Source: Promerops cafer (Eukaryota; Chordata; Aves; Passeriformes; Nectariniidae). From it: a stretch of 64,000 nucleotides of DNA. Location: contig VZSE01006255.1 in the NCBI GenBank assembly GCA_013398275.1, positions 62,001 through 126,000 on the forward strand. Direction: 5' to 3'. This document shows, piece by piece, positions 24,736 through 36,600 of the stretch. The position numbers and the translations under genes are program-made. How positions within the stretch are numbered: position 1 is the stretch's first letter; every line of letters begins with the position of its first letter. The notes beneath the pieces are model-generated. The model made no database searches, had not been told where the DNA came from, and worked only from the letters and a program-made list of their open reading frames with translations.

Positions 24736-27421
24736 CTGGGAGAGAGAAAGACAAAGGCTCCTCAGAGATCCACACTGAAAGGATGAGAAACAGTAGACCA
24801 AAGATTAAACTTGAGAAATTCTGATTAGAAACCAGGAACAAAAGGAAGATAACGAGACCTCCACTAGGACAGGTTCAGTATCTCCACCCTTGGAGATATT
24901 CACACCTAGGTAGGATGAATCTCTGGAATTTTACTTGGATGATGAATCTCTGACCCATTTGACTCTGAAGTTGACCAGGTTTTAAAGGGAAGCTCAGACC
25001 TTCAGAGGTTTTCTACAGCTTTACTCACTCGATGATTCTACAAATAATCTCGAGTACAGTGTGACACTTGCACTACTGTTGTAGTTTGGCTCTGCAGTAA
25101 ATACAGAGCTAAGATCAAAATATGTCAAGTGCTCAACCTGAATCTTCTCCAGCAGGTGCTAAGATTATATCTCATTGTCTCACAGGAGATTTACCTCACA
25201 GGTTCCTGTTCAGTGAAACTGCCCCAAATTCACATAATTGTAGGATCAGACCCAGGCCATCACACCTCCAAAAGAACATTTAAAATGTCACTGCCTTGCT
25301 GAGAGTCACACGCTTCTGGGACCATAATTTTGCCACATTTACATTGAATTAACTTTCCAGTGACATTCATTGAGCTGTGCAGAAGAAATTAAAAGGGATC
25401 AGCATCAGCCCCAGTGATTTTCTGGCTGGAAGCACAGTTACTTAATTAATTTTGACACTTTCACAAATACCTTTACTTTCAATACCTATGAAGTGATGAA
25501 TAACAACAATAAGACTTCCACGAAGCTTGGAAAACACCTCCTAAAACTGTACTGCCTCCCATAGATCACAATTTGAAATAAACTCCCAGGGGAGCAAGTG
25601 CCACTTGCTTTGGCCTGGACAATCATTGACTGTAGATGTGTTTAAAACCTGGGGTGAACCATGGGAGAAAATTGTTACTTCACCTTCCCATCCAACCTCC
25701 TGGATCCTGCCTCACCAACTCATCACTTACCCAACCACAACAACAAACTTCTTCAAAAATCCCAAGCTACCATCAATTATTGTCATTTTGTCTCTTGCAA
25801 AACAAAAACCTGTTCTTGCAGAGCTGCACTTTGTTCTGGTGGTGAATGGAGTGTCAGCACAAGAGCTGGAACTGCCCATACTCTGTGTCTACCACGGTCC
25901 TGATGCCCCTTCTTGAGTTCACTTTTGATACAGCCAGAATCAAGTGGTTCCTACACAGATTTTGTAACTCATAACCTAAAGAGAGGTATAAGGAGGCACT
26001 CTGAAATCTTTTAGTCTGGTTAACTCAGAATATTAAAACACAGAACATAAATTTCTTTATAATGACGTAGTTCTATATCAAAAGAAAACCTGTCTAAACA
26101 GACAAAATAGCACCAAAATGTCTCTGTTCTATGAGGTGGCCACCAGCAGCTGTTGAATGGTATCGGGACTGTTGTGAGATGACTTGGTTAAAAAAAATTG
26201 CTCAATAAAAGCACAAACCCCAAAGATACTATCTTTAAGCATCTCTCCTTGCTTACTATCTGCTTTCTCCATTCAAGATAAAACCTTTTCTGCATTAGCA
26301 GATGCTGTTTGATAAGAAGTGTTGCACAGTTTGGCTTGACAACCCACTGAGAAATTCATCTGGTAAGATGTGAGAACACAGAATGCCAGGAGAGTCTGGC
26401 AGATGACACCACATTCTTTGGAAGACACATTCAGAGACCTTCCAATCAGTCAAACCACACCAGAAATTCAAAAGATGCTCTTAAATAAATTAACAATGTA
26501 TTGAGGACTCTTGTTGGATTGTGGCGGATTCTTTTTCAGCTGCAAGTTCAAAATTAGACTGCGTGCTTCTCTAGACACACAATGTCATTCAAAGAGGAAT
26601 TAACTTGATGAATCCCTCTAGTTTCTGTGCAATGTGATTTTGCAGTGAATCTGTAGAGAAATAATCTGTGGAACACTCTTCAAACTTGGTGCTGGTTGTC
26701 AAGAGGGTTTAGAAAGTCCCTGATATGGAGCGTGGCTCATTCCATGGTGATGTGTTACACGCTGCTTATCCTGATACTCTTTGGAGCTGCTCTGATTAAA
26801 AACATATCCAGACTTTCAAGCAATGAATTATATTAATACCAGAAAGAATGTCCAGAGTAGATTAATGGAGGGGCAAGAGGCTAGGAATGAGCACATGAAA
26901 CAGATTCAACTTTTAAAAAGGATCCAGCTACTAAATGGCCTCTGTAGTCTTCCATAAGAAGTGTGAATACTTCAGTACAATTCAAGCTGAATTGAATAAC
27001 TGTTTTCATATCCAAATTCAAATACCGTCTGTGCATATAAAACAGTTCATTTATTAGTCCAAATGTTACTGTTGTAGAGCTCTTGGAAAAATACTCCCTC
27101 TTTCTTGAGCTTGTTCTTCATAAAAAGGAAGCTTTGGAGGGCCACCTAGAGAATTAAGTAGAAACACGGTTTCAGGTCCATATAACCTAATACTGAAATA
27201 TTATATAGATTATACAATTTACACTTAAATAATTCAATAAATGGTAGCCTTGAAAAGAAGGTAGAGGAGGGAGTTACAGCAGCCTCCTCACAGAGGCAGA
27301 GAGCAGGCAAAACTGTAAAACACCTCCAAATCAGAAGGTTCCCAAAGTTTTTCCTAAACTAAAGGAGGAATTGTGATTAGACTACAAGTGAGAGGAAACC
27401 TTCCCTCCGTACACTATTTCA
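24736..27421. other. No gene recognised
   Basis: About 2.7 kb between the last MEGF6 repeat exon and the candidate terminal exon; either the last intron or 3' flank. No transposon or RNA gene recognised. Confidence 0.55.
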
Positions 27422-27540
27422 TTAAGAGGAGGAATTATCCAAACGATCCAATGGGTTGGCTCTCCCATCCAAACCGACCACCAGCATGGGCCAGAGGTGT
27501 TTTACCCCACCAGGAAAGGCTGCACCCCCAGGCTGGTTAC
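27422..27540 (-). other. MEGF6: Possible read-through end of MEGF6
   Basis: If the donor at 27,540 is not used, the frame continues from exon r20 for 37 residues (beginning GNQPGGAAFPGG) to a stop at 27,422. A minus-strand AATAAA lies at 27,050-27,055, which would make a 3' UTR of about 0.4 kb. The extension has no recognised domain. It is an alternative to splicing, less likely because the donor is good and phase-matched. Confidence 0.25.
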
Positions 27541-27669
27541 CTTCTCTGCAGGTTGGCCCCATCCAGGAGCTCGGGCAGGCACAGCTCCCGTTGTGGGGAT
27601 CGCAGCGGGATCTGCCGGCACACTGGCACCGCAGGGAGCAGCCGGGGCCGTACCTGTCTGGCCTGCACC
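27541..27669 (-). CDS. MEGF6: MEGF6 EGF-like repeat exon r20 (last repeat)
   Basis: A 129-bp exon; the repeat begins CRPDRYGPGC and ends MGPTCRE, with eight cysteines. It contains an Asn-Gly-Ser sequon (PHNGSC). The ending GPTCREG matches the end of the last EGF repeat in human MEGF6 as I recall it, marking this as the final repeat. Acceptor TGTCCTTGCAG; a phase-1 donor GAAG|GTAACC follows, suggesting splicing to a short terminal exon. Confidence 0.94.
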
Positions 27670-30600
27670 CTGCAAGGACAGGAGGGTTTGGGAGAGGGGG
27701 AACACTCCTCGGAGTCTCCCCCTTCTGTGGGATCAGGAAGCTGCTTAGACACCTACATCTGTTGACATTAAAACATGACATTTGGGAAAGCGTGGCAGTC
27801 GTCAAGTTTCGTCTGCCACATGCTCTGCCCAAGCTGCAGCCCAGCTGTCCTGAAGAGGTTCCCAGAATGGAAATCATTACTGGTTTAAAAACAGGGGTTG
27901 ACAGCCCAACAGAGAACATCTTGGGATCTGCTCAGGAAAGTTGCTGTCAGCATCTTGGATCCTCACTATCTCCTGCCCCTGTCTCTCCTGCTTGGCTGGG
28001 CTGTCAGTACGTGCTGGCCAAGAGCCTTCTCTCACAGAATGTAACACTGAGAATTAGTCCATTTTATAGACACTCATGTCTTGCTCTGATTGCACAATTC
28101 TGCTGCCTCCTGGCAAATTAAACTCACAAAAAAAATCTCACTTCCAAATGCAAATACATTTCATACCTAGGCTGGCAAATCCTCACTGCAATTTTTTATG
28201 CATCAGAGGACAGGCAGGAAAAGAAAGTGAGCAGCAGGGTCACAAGGCAGGGTGTGAAACACACAGCAAACAATGGCCCTCTCTCTCTCACCTCGCTGAA
28301 AACCCCTGTAACCAGGGAATTTGCCTTGTCCCACAAGCACCCTCGGGTAAATGAAGTCCTGCTGAGCCCTGCATCAGCTGCAGCCCCAGCACGTGGGAGA
28401 ACTCGCCCCGTGCGCTCCGAGCTTGGCCTTTTCAATTAGGAAATGTTATGAGAAAAGGTCTCCTCAAACACCTCTGGACCTGATTTTAATTTATGTAATA
28501 CCACATTTTCATGTTAATAACAATGTGTATTTAAGACATCTGTTTGAAAGTCTGCAATGTTAATTTACTACAGAAAAAGAACGCCCATAAAAGTCTGTTA
28601 TATTCTCTCTCTCTCTTTTTTTTTTTTTTAATTAACATTGCGCCTGTTTAATGGGTGCTTTACCAGAGTTCAAATTAAAATCAGGCCTTTTATCTTTATG
28701 GCTGCTGCACAGTCACAGCTGCTCACAGTTATATCACAGATGAACTGAGCCTAATTGAAAATAAAAATGCAAATAAAACCTACCCCATAACAGCTTTTCA
28801 TGGATGGGGACTACCCTAGCTGATTTAAGAAAAATAAAAATGACTCGCAGAGTTTGTAAGGAGGAAAACCTCAATTCCCATTTTTGGTGCTGAACTTCCC
28901 CCTTGCGTTCCACTTTTGCCTAAAATTTTACTGGAAAGGTCCATGGACACGGAGTGCTGTGTGGGCAGTGAGGGTGGCTCATGTTCCCCCTGGAACAGTG
29001 CTGCAGGCTGGGAGCTTCATTTCCTGACCAAAGGACACTGCACAGAGGGAATCAAATTGGTTTCCATTTTAGTTTTGCAAGTTGCACTAATGCTTAAGCG
29101 CACAGCAATTTGTTTTAATAACAGCCTGCTTAAATCTATTTCTGCCCCATCCTAGAACAAAAAGAGAAATAATTTTCCCCCTCTGCTCCAGGGGCTCAGG
29201 AGGATTTTGGTTCCTGGAGAAGCTCCACAGTAGCACATGGATGTTCACTCCTTTTATCTTGTTTGTCAACAAACAAGCATCAGGGTCACAAATGTTTTCT
29301 GACACTCAGTTAAACCACTGCAATTCCTGTTACTCCAGTGGTTACCCTAAAAGTGCTCCATCATAAACACAGAATCCTAGAATAGCTTGGGCTAGAGGGG
29401 ACCTTTAAACTCAACTGGTTCCAACCATGGGCATGGGACACTTTTCACAGACCAGGTTGCTCCAAGCCCTGTCCAGCCTGGCCTTGAACTCTGATCAGAG
29501 TCACAGCTGTGACCAGAGACTGGCTCAGGAATCTGCCACTGCTGCCTCTCAACCCTGCACCCAACCCCATCAGGGTACAGCAGTGGGGCTGGTTTTCCCC
29601 ATAGGAAAAACTTCTCACTGATTTTTCTATCCTTGTTACAGAAGAGTTCTGCTCCTGTGGGCCAACACACTGCCCAAGTGCCTGCGCTGCAAAGGAGGGA
29701 ATTACATTTGGGTTACAAAAGTAACCCAAATGTACAAAAGTATTTGGGTTACAAGTTCCTGGGCTGCTGCTGAAGGCCAGGGGAAAGCACAGCTGCTGCA
29801 GCTCCACTACCCTCCTCTGTGGGGATGCCATCCTGCTTCCAGGGGAAGCAAATCCAGAGCTGGACACACTTTTGCATTGGTCTGAAAAGGGTCACAAATG
29901 TCAGTGTGACAAAACATAAAGCACTTGGAGCCCTTGCTGCCCAACTGCACCCTCTGGAGTCTTCCCCACTACATTTGCAAAACTTCTTGGTCTATTCTTC
30001 CCCAGCCTGTGTTCTCCAAAATGCAAGGCAAATGACATTTTACAGCTGACCCATGAACGGTTTTCCTATCAGTATATCAATTTAAATATTGATTAAATCA
30101 AGAGGTACAAGCTTGCTGATAAAGGTGGCGATAACACCAAAGAGCAATTTTCTACAAACAATGTGTTCTTGAACACCAGCAAATGTCCTTTTACAGTTAT
30201 TCTGAAACCAACAGGTCACAGTGCTTTAACTGTACACAGTCCAGCCCTTAAAAATATTGCCCTTACCAATGTCACACTTGTCTCCAGTCTTCCCAGGTGG
30301 GCAAAGGCACTTCCCAGTCTCTGGATCACAAGGAGCATCTCCACAGTCACACTGATGCTGGCACCTCTCACCAAACCAGCCCCTGTCACAGCCTGACAGC
30401 AAGAGAACACTTTAGATGCACATTTGAGTGGCAGGGTGCACATTAAACCCAGAGTTTTCCCAGGATGTCTCAGGGGAAAGCTCATAAATGAAATCAGTGT
30501 AAATGCCAAGCTTAATGAAGAATCAAACACTGTGGAATGGGCACAATATTTATACGAGCTCTCCTTCTGTTGGGGTTGTCTAATCTAACTTGTCAAAGGT

Positions 30601-33600
30601 ATCTGTAAATCTGTCCCAGAAATGTAGCTGGCACTTATTTTTATTTTTAATTAGAACTCTCTAGAAGACCTCTCCATAACACTCAACAGGTTTGACATGC
30701 ACCTATTTAATAATCTTATTTGGAGTTTTAGAAGCAAATTTAGAATCAGTAAAAGGGTCTTATTTTTAATAAATGGCATGTGGAACTCATTGCTGCAAGA
30801 CATCATGGAGACCAGAACTTTCACTGTATTAATTGGAACCAGATTAGTTAATTTATAAAAGAATGGGAACACCCAGCTGTATAACAGGAAATCTGTCCCA
30901 AACTCAGTGTTTCAGGATATTCATTAAGCTCAAAATATGGAAGAAGTGGATCCCAAGAAACATTTCAGTAATTATGTGAAGTTTTTTGAGTTCTGCTTTT
31001 GTGTTGTTATTTTCTTTTTTTCCCCTTCTTTTTTCTTTCCCATCAGAGGTGTACCAGTACCTTTTTCACAGTGGACACCATGGTAACCCAAAGGACAAAG
31101 GCACTGTCCTGTCACTGCATCACAGCTAGCTCCATTTTTACAGGCACAGGCCTGAAGACAGCCCAGCCCATAATATCCAAGGGGGCACCCTGAAAAATTA
31201 AAATGAGGAAGGTTCATGGAGAAAATCCTACACACCATTAAAATCCTCTGTATTCTCTGTGACATTCCCTGGCAGCCAACAAAAAATAATATTTATCCTT
31301 AACTCTAATCACGCCATAGGCTTTTGAACTTGTACCACCCAGCATCAGAGACATGCAAGATCTGGAAGGAGCTGGATGATCTAGGACATCCCCAAATTTT
31401 AACTGAACCAGTGAGGTGTGTCTTGACTACTCTGAAGCCCCAAACCTGTGACAATTACCCCGAGTGCCTCCACTTACTGTGCTCACAGGAGGGGCCGTAG
31501 AAACCCTCGGGGCACCTGCAGCACCCTGTGAACCTGTCACAGGTGCCACTGTGCTGGCACAGGCAGTCCAAGGAGCAGCCAGCCCCATACTTTCCTGGGA
31601 GGCACTCTGCTGGCAAGACATGGACAGAAAAACAAACAATCAAACAAACAATCACTGCCCTCACCCAGAAATGCTCGTATGTGATAGACTGCACTGCCAA
31701 GAGATGACACCCAGAGAGTAATTTGCAGACCAAAGAATATTTGTTATGAAGACACAGGATTTCTGCACAACTATGATACATTTACATACTTTGGAGAGAA
31801 ATCTTTTATGTTATATAGATGTTTGAACAGCAATTTCCTCATCGTTTTAACAATTTCTCTTTTCACAGACTCGATGCCGAACCCGCACCATGTGTTGTAA
31901 AGCCTTGTAGTGAATGGCATAAATTAGATTTTCTTTTTTCTTTCTTTATCTACAGCAATATTTTCTTTTAGGCACTTAAAAAGTGTGAAAGAAAACATGA
32001 AGCTTTTCCTCCTCTGTGTTATCATTGGAGTTCACACTATTCAGATTCCTAATAAAACCAGGAGGATCTTTTTCACACATAGCAACAGTCTGTCCATGTA
32101 TAATGAGCTATCTGCTTTTACAGAACTAAACACGTCTCAAATTACTGAAAGCCAAGTCATGCAGAAGGGACTGTGCCAGTATAATTAACCTCAGCATCAT
32201 CTCTGAATAAGTTAACTTCCCACTGCTGGGATAATTTGAATCTGGGCAGACGAACTTAAACGAGCGTGGCCGTCCAAATAATCAGATGGAGAACTCTGCA
32301 AATGCCAGACAGGATCTTCCAGGAACATCGTATCTAATCTCTATTAAAAGGATGCCTGATTAGCTGTCTTTGATTTCCAGTCACAACACACTCAAACCCA
32401 CACTGCTGTGGAGATCAGGACTCAATTTTCCAATAATTTCACTCCCTCTGTCAAAAGATAAATAGTGAAGCTCTCTCTAGTGATACAACACACAGTCCCT
32501 TATACAACGTGTGCCTGTCTTCCCCCCTGCTCCACTCCAGAGGTGTTTTATCTGTGAGATACACCCACAATCCAGTACTCCATGTGGGGACACCTGCACC
32601 ACCCTGCTGAGGCTTGGCAGCCCCAGTGCAGCCTGTGGGTGACTCCAGAGCTCCCCAGGAACAGACAAATGGAGATGAACACAGGTGGCCTTTGCTAGGT
32701 CAGCCAGATATTGCTTAACTGCAAATGTTTTAGAGCCTGTCCACAGAGAACATTCACTGCCCACTGAGTCCTCACAGGATTCACACTGTGAGTAGCTGCA
32801 TCTTTCCTCTCCTCCCTGCTCCTCCTCTGCACACAGATGCACAGTGGGGCTCTGAGTCTCCTCAGATGCAGAGTGGAAAAACTGCATCTCAGAATGCTGC
32901 TAAAAAGTGTCATTTCTACATGACACTTTTATACAGGGACACTCCCCTGTAACAACCAGTTCTTGGTATAGACACATATGGAGTTTGAGGTGAATATTCT
33001 ACAGATGTCAGGGACAGAAATGCTGTAAATGAGGGCCTGGGAGGGTGTTGGGGAACTTGAACCATGGCAGTTATGATTTAATGATGACATCTGTCTTGAA
33101 TGTGTACTCAGAACTATTTACTTGTATTTCATACCAGTAAACTTGTGGTTTCCTGAACATTCAAGTCTGTAGCTATACAGGTATCTCTTACCTACAGAGA
33201 AAAATAGGAACACAGAAATGCAGAATGGTTTTTGAGAGATGGACAGGACAGTTGTGGGAAGACTGGGCTGACAGCAGAAATTCTGGAGTAGGATATGAGC
33301 TTATTCTGTTAGTGTGCTTTGTCTTGCACAAGGGACAGCTGTCACGGAGAAGTAAGGGTGAGAGAGCAGGACAATCTCAATTGCTTTGGACAGATGTTAT
33401 CAGAACATCTGGGAAGTCAATACATGGGAAGTTCAACTCCAGTCCAGAGTCAAATGAAAGAGAACATAACCAGTGAGGAGGAAGACACAGGCTTCTGCTG
33501 CTCTGAGGATCACATGGAAGAAGACAAAACCCAACATTCCTATGAACAAAAGAACACAAAAGTTGGACAGGAGAAGAAATAACAGAGTGAAGAAGAAATA

Positions 33601-36600
33601 AGGAGCATGCAAGGGAATTGATGAGCAGGACTCAGGAGGAAACTGTCTTTGAAAACAGACCTGAAGCTCTAACTAGGGGCAATTCTGAAACTGTTTGTCC
33701 TTGTCTGTGAGTGTCTGGGGACACTGAAAACCCCAGCTTGAGTGTACAAATCCACGGCCATCGAAGCAGGAAATCACCTTCCTCACAGGATCTTCCTGTC
33801 CAGCCGAGCCCGCAGGTGCAGTTGCCATCCACGTGGTCACAGATGCCACCGTTCTGACAGGTACATGTCAGGTGGCAGTTGGGGCCATATTGTCCCTGGG
33901 GACACACTACAGAGAATTAACAAAGTTTGAAAAAACCCAAAAATTAGCACCCCAAGAAAAGGATGAAGGTGACAGGGAATAACTACAAACACACGCTCCC
34001 CACATGTATCCCAGTTGATTAGTGTCTCCCTAGGGTGGTGGGACACTACTCCATGATTATTACCAGTTTCACCCAAACACTCTGTCCTGACACATCCCCT
34101 CAGCTTCCTGGAGAACCCGGTGCCCTGGCACCGAGGGTGGCAGCGAGGTGTGGGCAGGATTAGGCTGGGTGATGGAGCGGGGAGGAACAGAGGCTGAGCA
34201 CCCCAAACCGCAGCGTTATCAGCCCAGGCCCTGGGGAGCGTGGCTACGAACAATGTTTGGCACTGAGTTTATTTGCTGGGTATTTCAGGTGTGTCACCCA
34301 CTGGCAAGGTGACCTGGGTCCTGCTTTGTTACCTTGCTGACAGGCAGGTCCCATGTGGCCGGGGGCACAGGTGCACTCGCCAGTCCGTGGGTCACACTGG
34401 CCTTTGCCACAGGCACAGAACTGGGCACAGTCCTTCCCATACCGGCTCTCAGGGCAAGCTGAAGGGAACAGGATTTGTTACACACCCAGAGGATCCAATG
34501 GCAGTTTTCATTTTTAATATAGCCACAATCTTAGGGGAAGAGCTGGCTTTGTTTTTATTCCCCCTAATGCACTTCAAAGCATCAGCTTTGAAGCCAAAAC
34601 CCACCCAAAGACACGACTGCTTTACCTTCTGAGACTACTTGTGATTATAAATATATAAATATGTTATTAAAAATAATAATATAATATGATTTCACATGGC
34701 ATATTTACTGTCTTTCCTTATCAGAAGAGTGAATGTACAACTGAAATATCAGCTGCTCATCCTTCCAGCTTAAAACATCTTTCCTTCCTTAATACTCATG
34801 CTGCTCAACAAGGAAGAGCAGAGCTATGAGCAACCAACCATCAAACATTGCCTTTCTGTGAATAAGCTGAAGAGAATTTCACAGAGACCAGAGTTTTGGA
34901 AGCAGCACAGAAATTCAGCCACACCATTTAGCTCTGAAACAGAGAAGCAACAGTAGGGTTGCCATGGAGTCTTTACCAGTTTTGCCATGACAAAACTTGA
35001 TCTTTTTCCCATTTATTGAAACTAATGGCACCATAGTGTGAAGCAAAATATTGAGATAATTTCTCAACCTCGAAATTTGGACAGGAAGAAGGAACTTGAG
35101 CAATTCATGCTGAGCTGGCTCTAGAAATAAACTTGGGCAAGCAGGTTGTAATCCTGGGATAAGTGTCCTTGCTTCTATGCATGCAGGAGTGAGGGAAAAT
35201 ATTTTGCAAGAGATTTTTTACAAAGCTAGAATCCCGATTTACAATTCAAGGAAGAGGTAACTGGGATCTGTCTGTTTTTCTTCTGACAAGCTCTTATGCA
35301 AATGATTCTCTTTGCTGTGTTTTGACAGAAGCAGAACATGAATGCTGGCTTACTTTTGCTGCAGTTGGCTCCGATGAAACCGGGAGCGCAATCACACGTT
35401 CCTGACGCAGGGTCACAGTGGCCCCCGTTCATGCATTTACAGGGATTTTGGCAGTTTGAACCATAAGTACCTTTTGGACACCCTGTTTTAAAAGAAAAAA
35501 AATACCCAGCAATTAGGTTAGGTTGCTTCTGGCCCTGCTGCATTTCATGTCTTAAGCACTTTGTTGCTTTCAATCGAAGTTTGATTTTCATTTTCTAATG
35601 TTATTCACTTCCAGAGGGCCAGGAGTAGGCATTGAGGAGCAGATGGCTGCTCTGGACAACGTGCCCTTGGGACAGCAGTGATTGTAATGTCAAATCCTGG
35701 AGAGCTGGACTGAGTGCTGCTGCTCCAGGCTCTGTGCTCTCCCATTCCCTTTAGCTGACAGTAGCAGGAAAAGCAAGCCTCGTTCTACAGAGGTTTTCCT
35801 CTTGGGAATTCTGTTCCAAATGAATGTATTCCCTCTTTCCCTCCTACACAGAAGGAGAGATGGGGTCATTCTCCCTCTTCCTTTGGGCAGCAGTCACTTG
35901 GTTTGCCCAAGTCAGTGAGAAGCTGTGAGCCATTTCTGCCTCTTTTAGCAGCTGTTTTATGGATATGGGGCAGGTCACATCTTCTAAAAATGTGTAAGTT
36001 GGAGAAAGTTTGTTTCCTCTCTAATCTACTCCTTCCCTGCAAACTGGAGCTGGCATTATCAGTGGTTTCTCTGAGAGGCTGTAGATTCCCCATCCCTGGA
36101 AATGTCCAAGGCCAGGCTGGACAGGGCTTGGAGCAACCTGAGATTATGGAAGGTGTCCTTGCCCATGACGGGGGCTGGAACTGGATGGACTTTAAGTTCC
36201 AACCCTGTGGATGGAAGACCATGAAAATGTGCACATGACAGCAACACAAAATTTCAGAAGACACCTTCTCAGATGATAAAAGGGAGGAACATTATTTAGA
36301 TGCAAAGCCAGAAAATTCTCTGAGGAAAAAAAAGCAGCTGTATTTTGTAAGAACCACAAGAATCATTACACCTGGAGGGATTGCTGGGCCAGGGTTACAT
36401 GGCAATGAACTGTATATGGAGAGGTTTTCCAGGTGGTAGTGAGGATTTCTGGTTTCTTTTTGGACTGCTAATGTTCAAGAAGAATCGAACAAAAGATCAA
36501 GAAGATGTAAATGCATTTGCCATGCTTAGTTTACATCTTTGGGATGATTTTTAGAGCAATGAAAGTTGGAACTGAGGGGAAGAGCTGGGCAGAGTTGCTG

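Larger units (their letters stand above)
27670..30266 (-). other. MEGF6: Intron r19-r20
   Basis: A 2,597-bp intron containing a CR1 fragment, a perfect 14-bp-stem hairpin, a CT/T tract at 28,603-28,629 and an AT-rich candidate regulatory stretch at 28,440-28,790. Confidence 0.65.

Noticed and set aside
27456..28121. 221-codon plus-strand open frame
   Set aside because: Antisense to MEGF6 exon r20 and its intron; no domain, and the exon with splice sites and cysteine pattern lies on the other strand.
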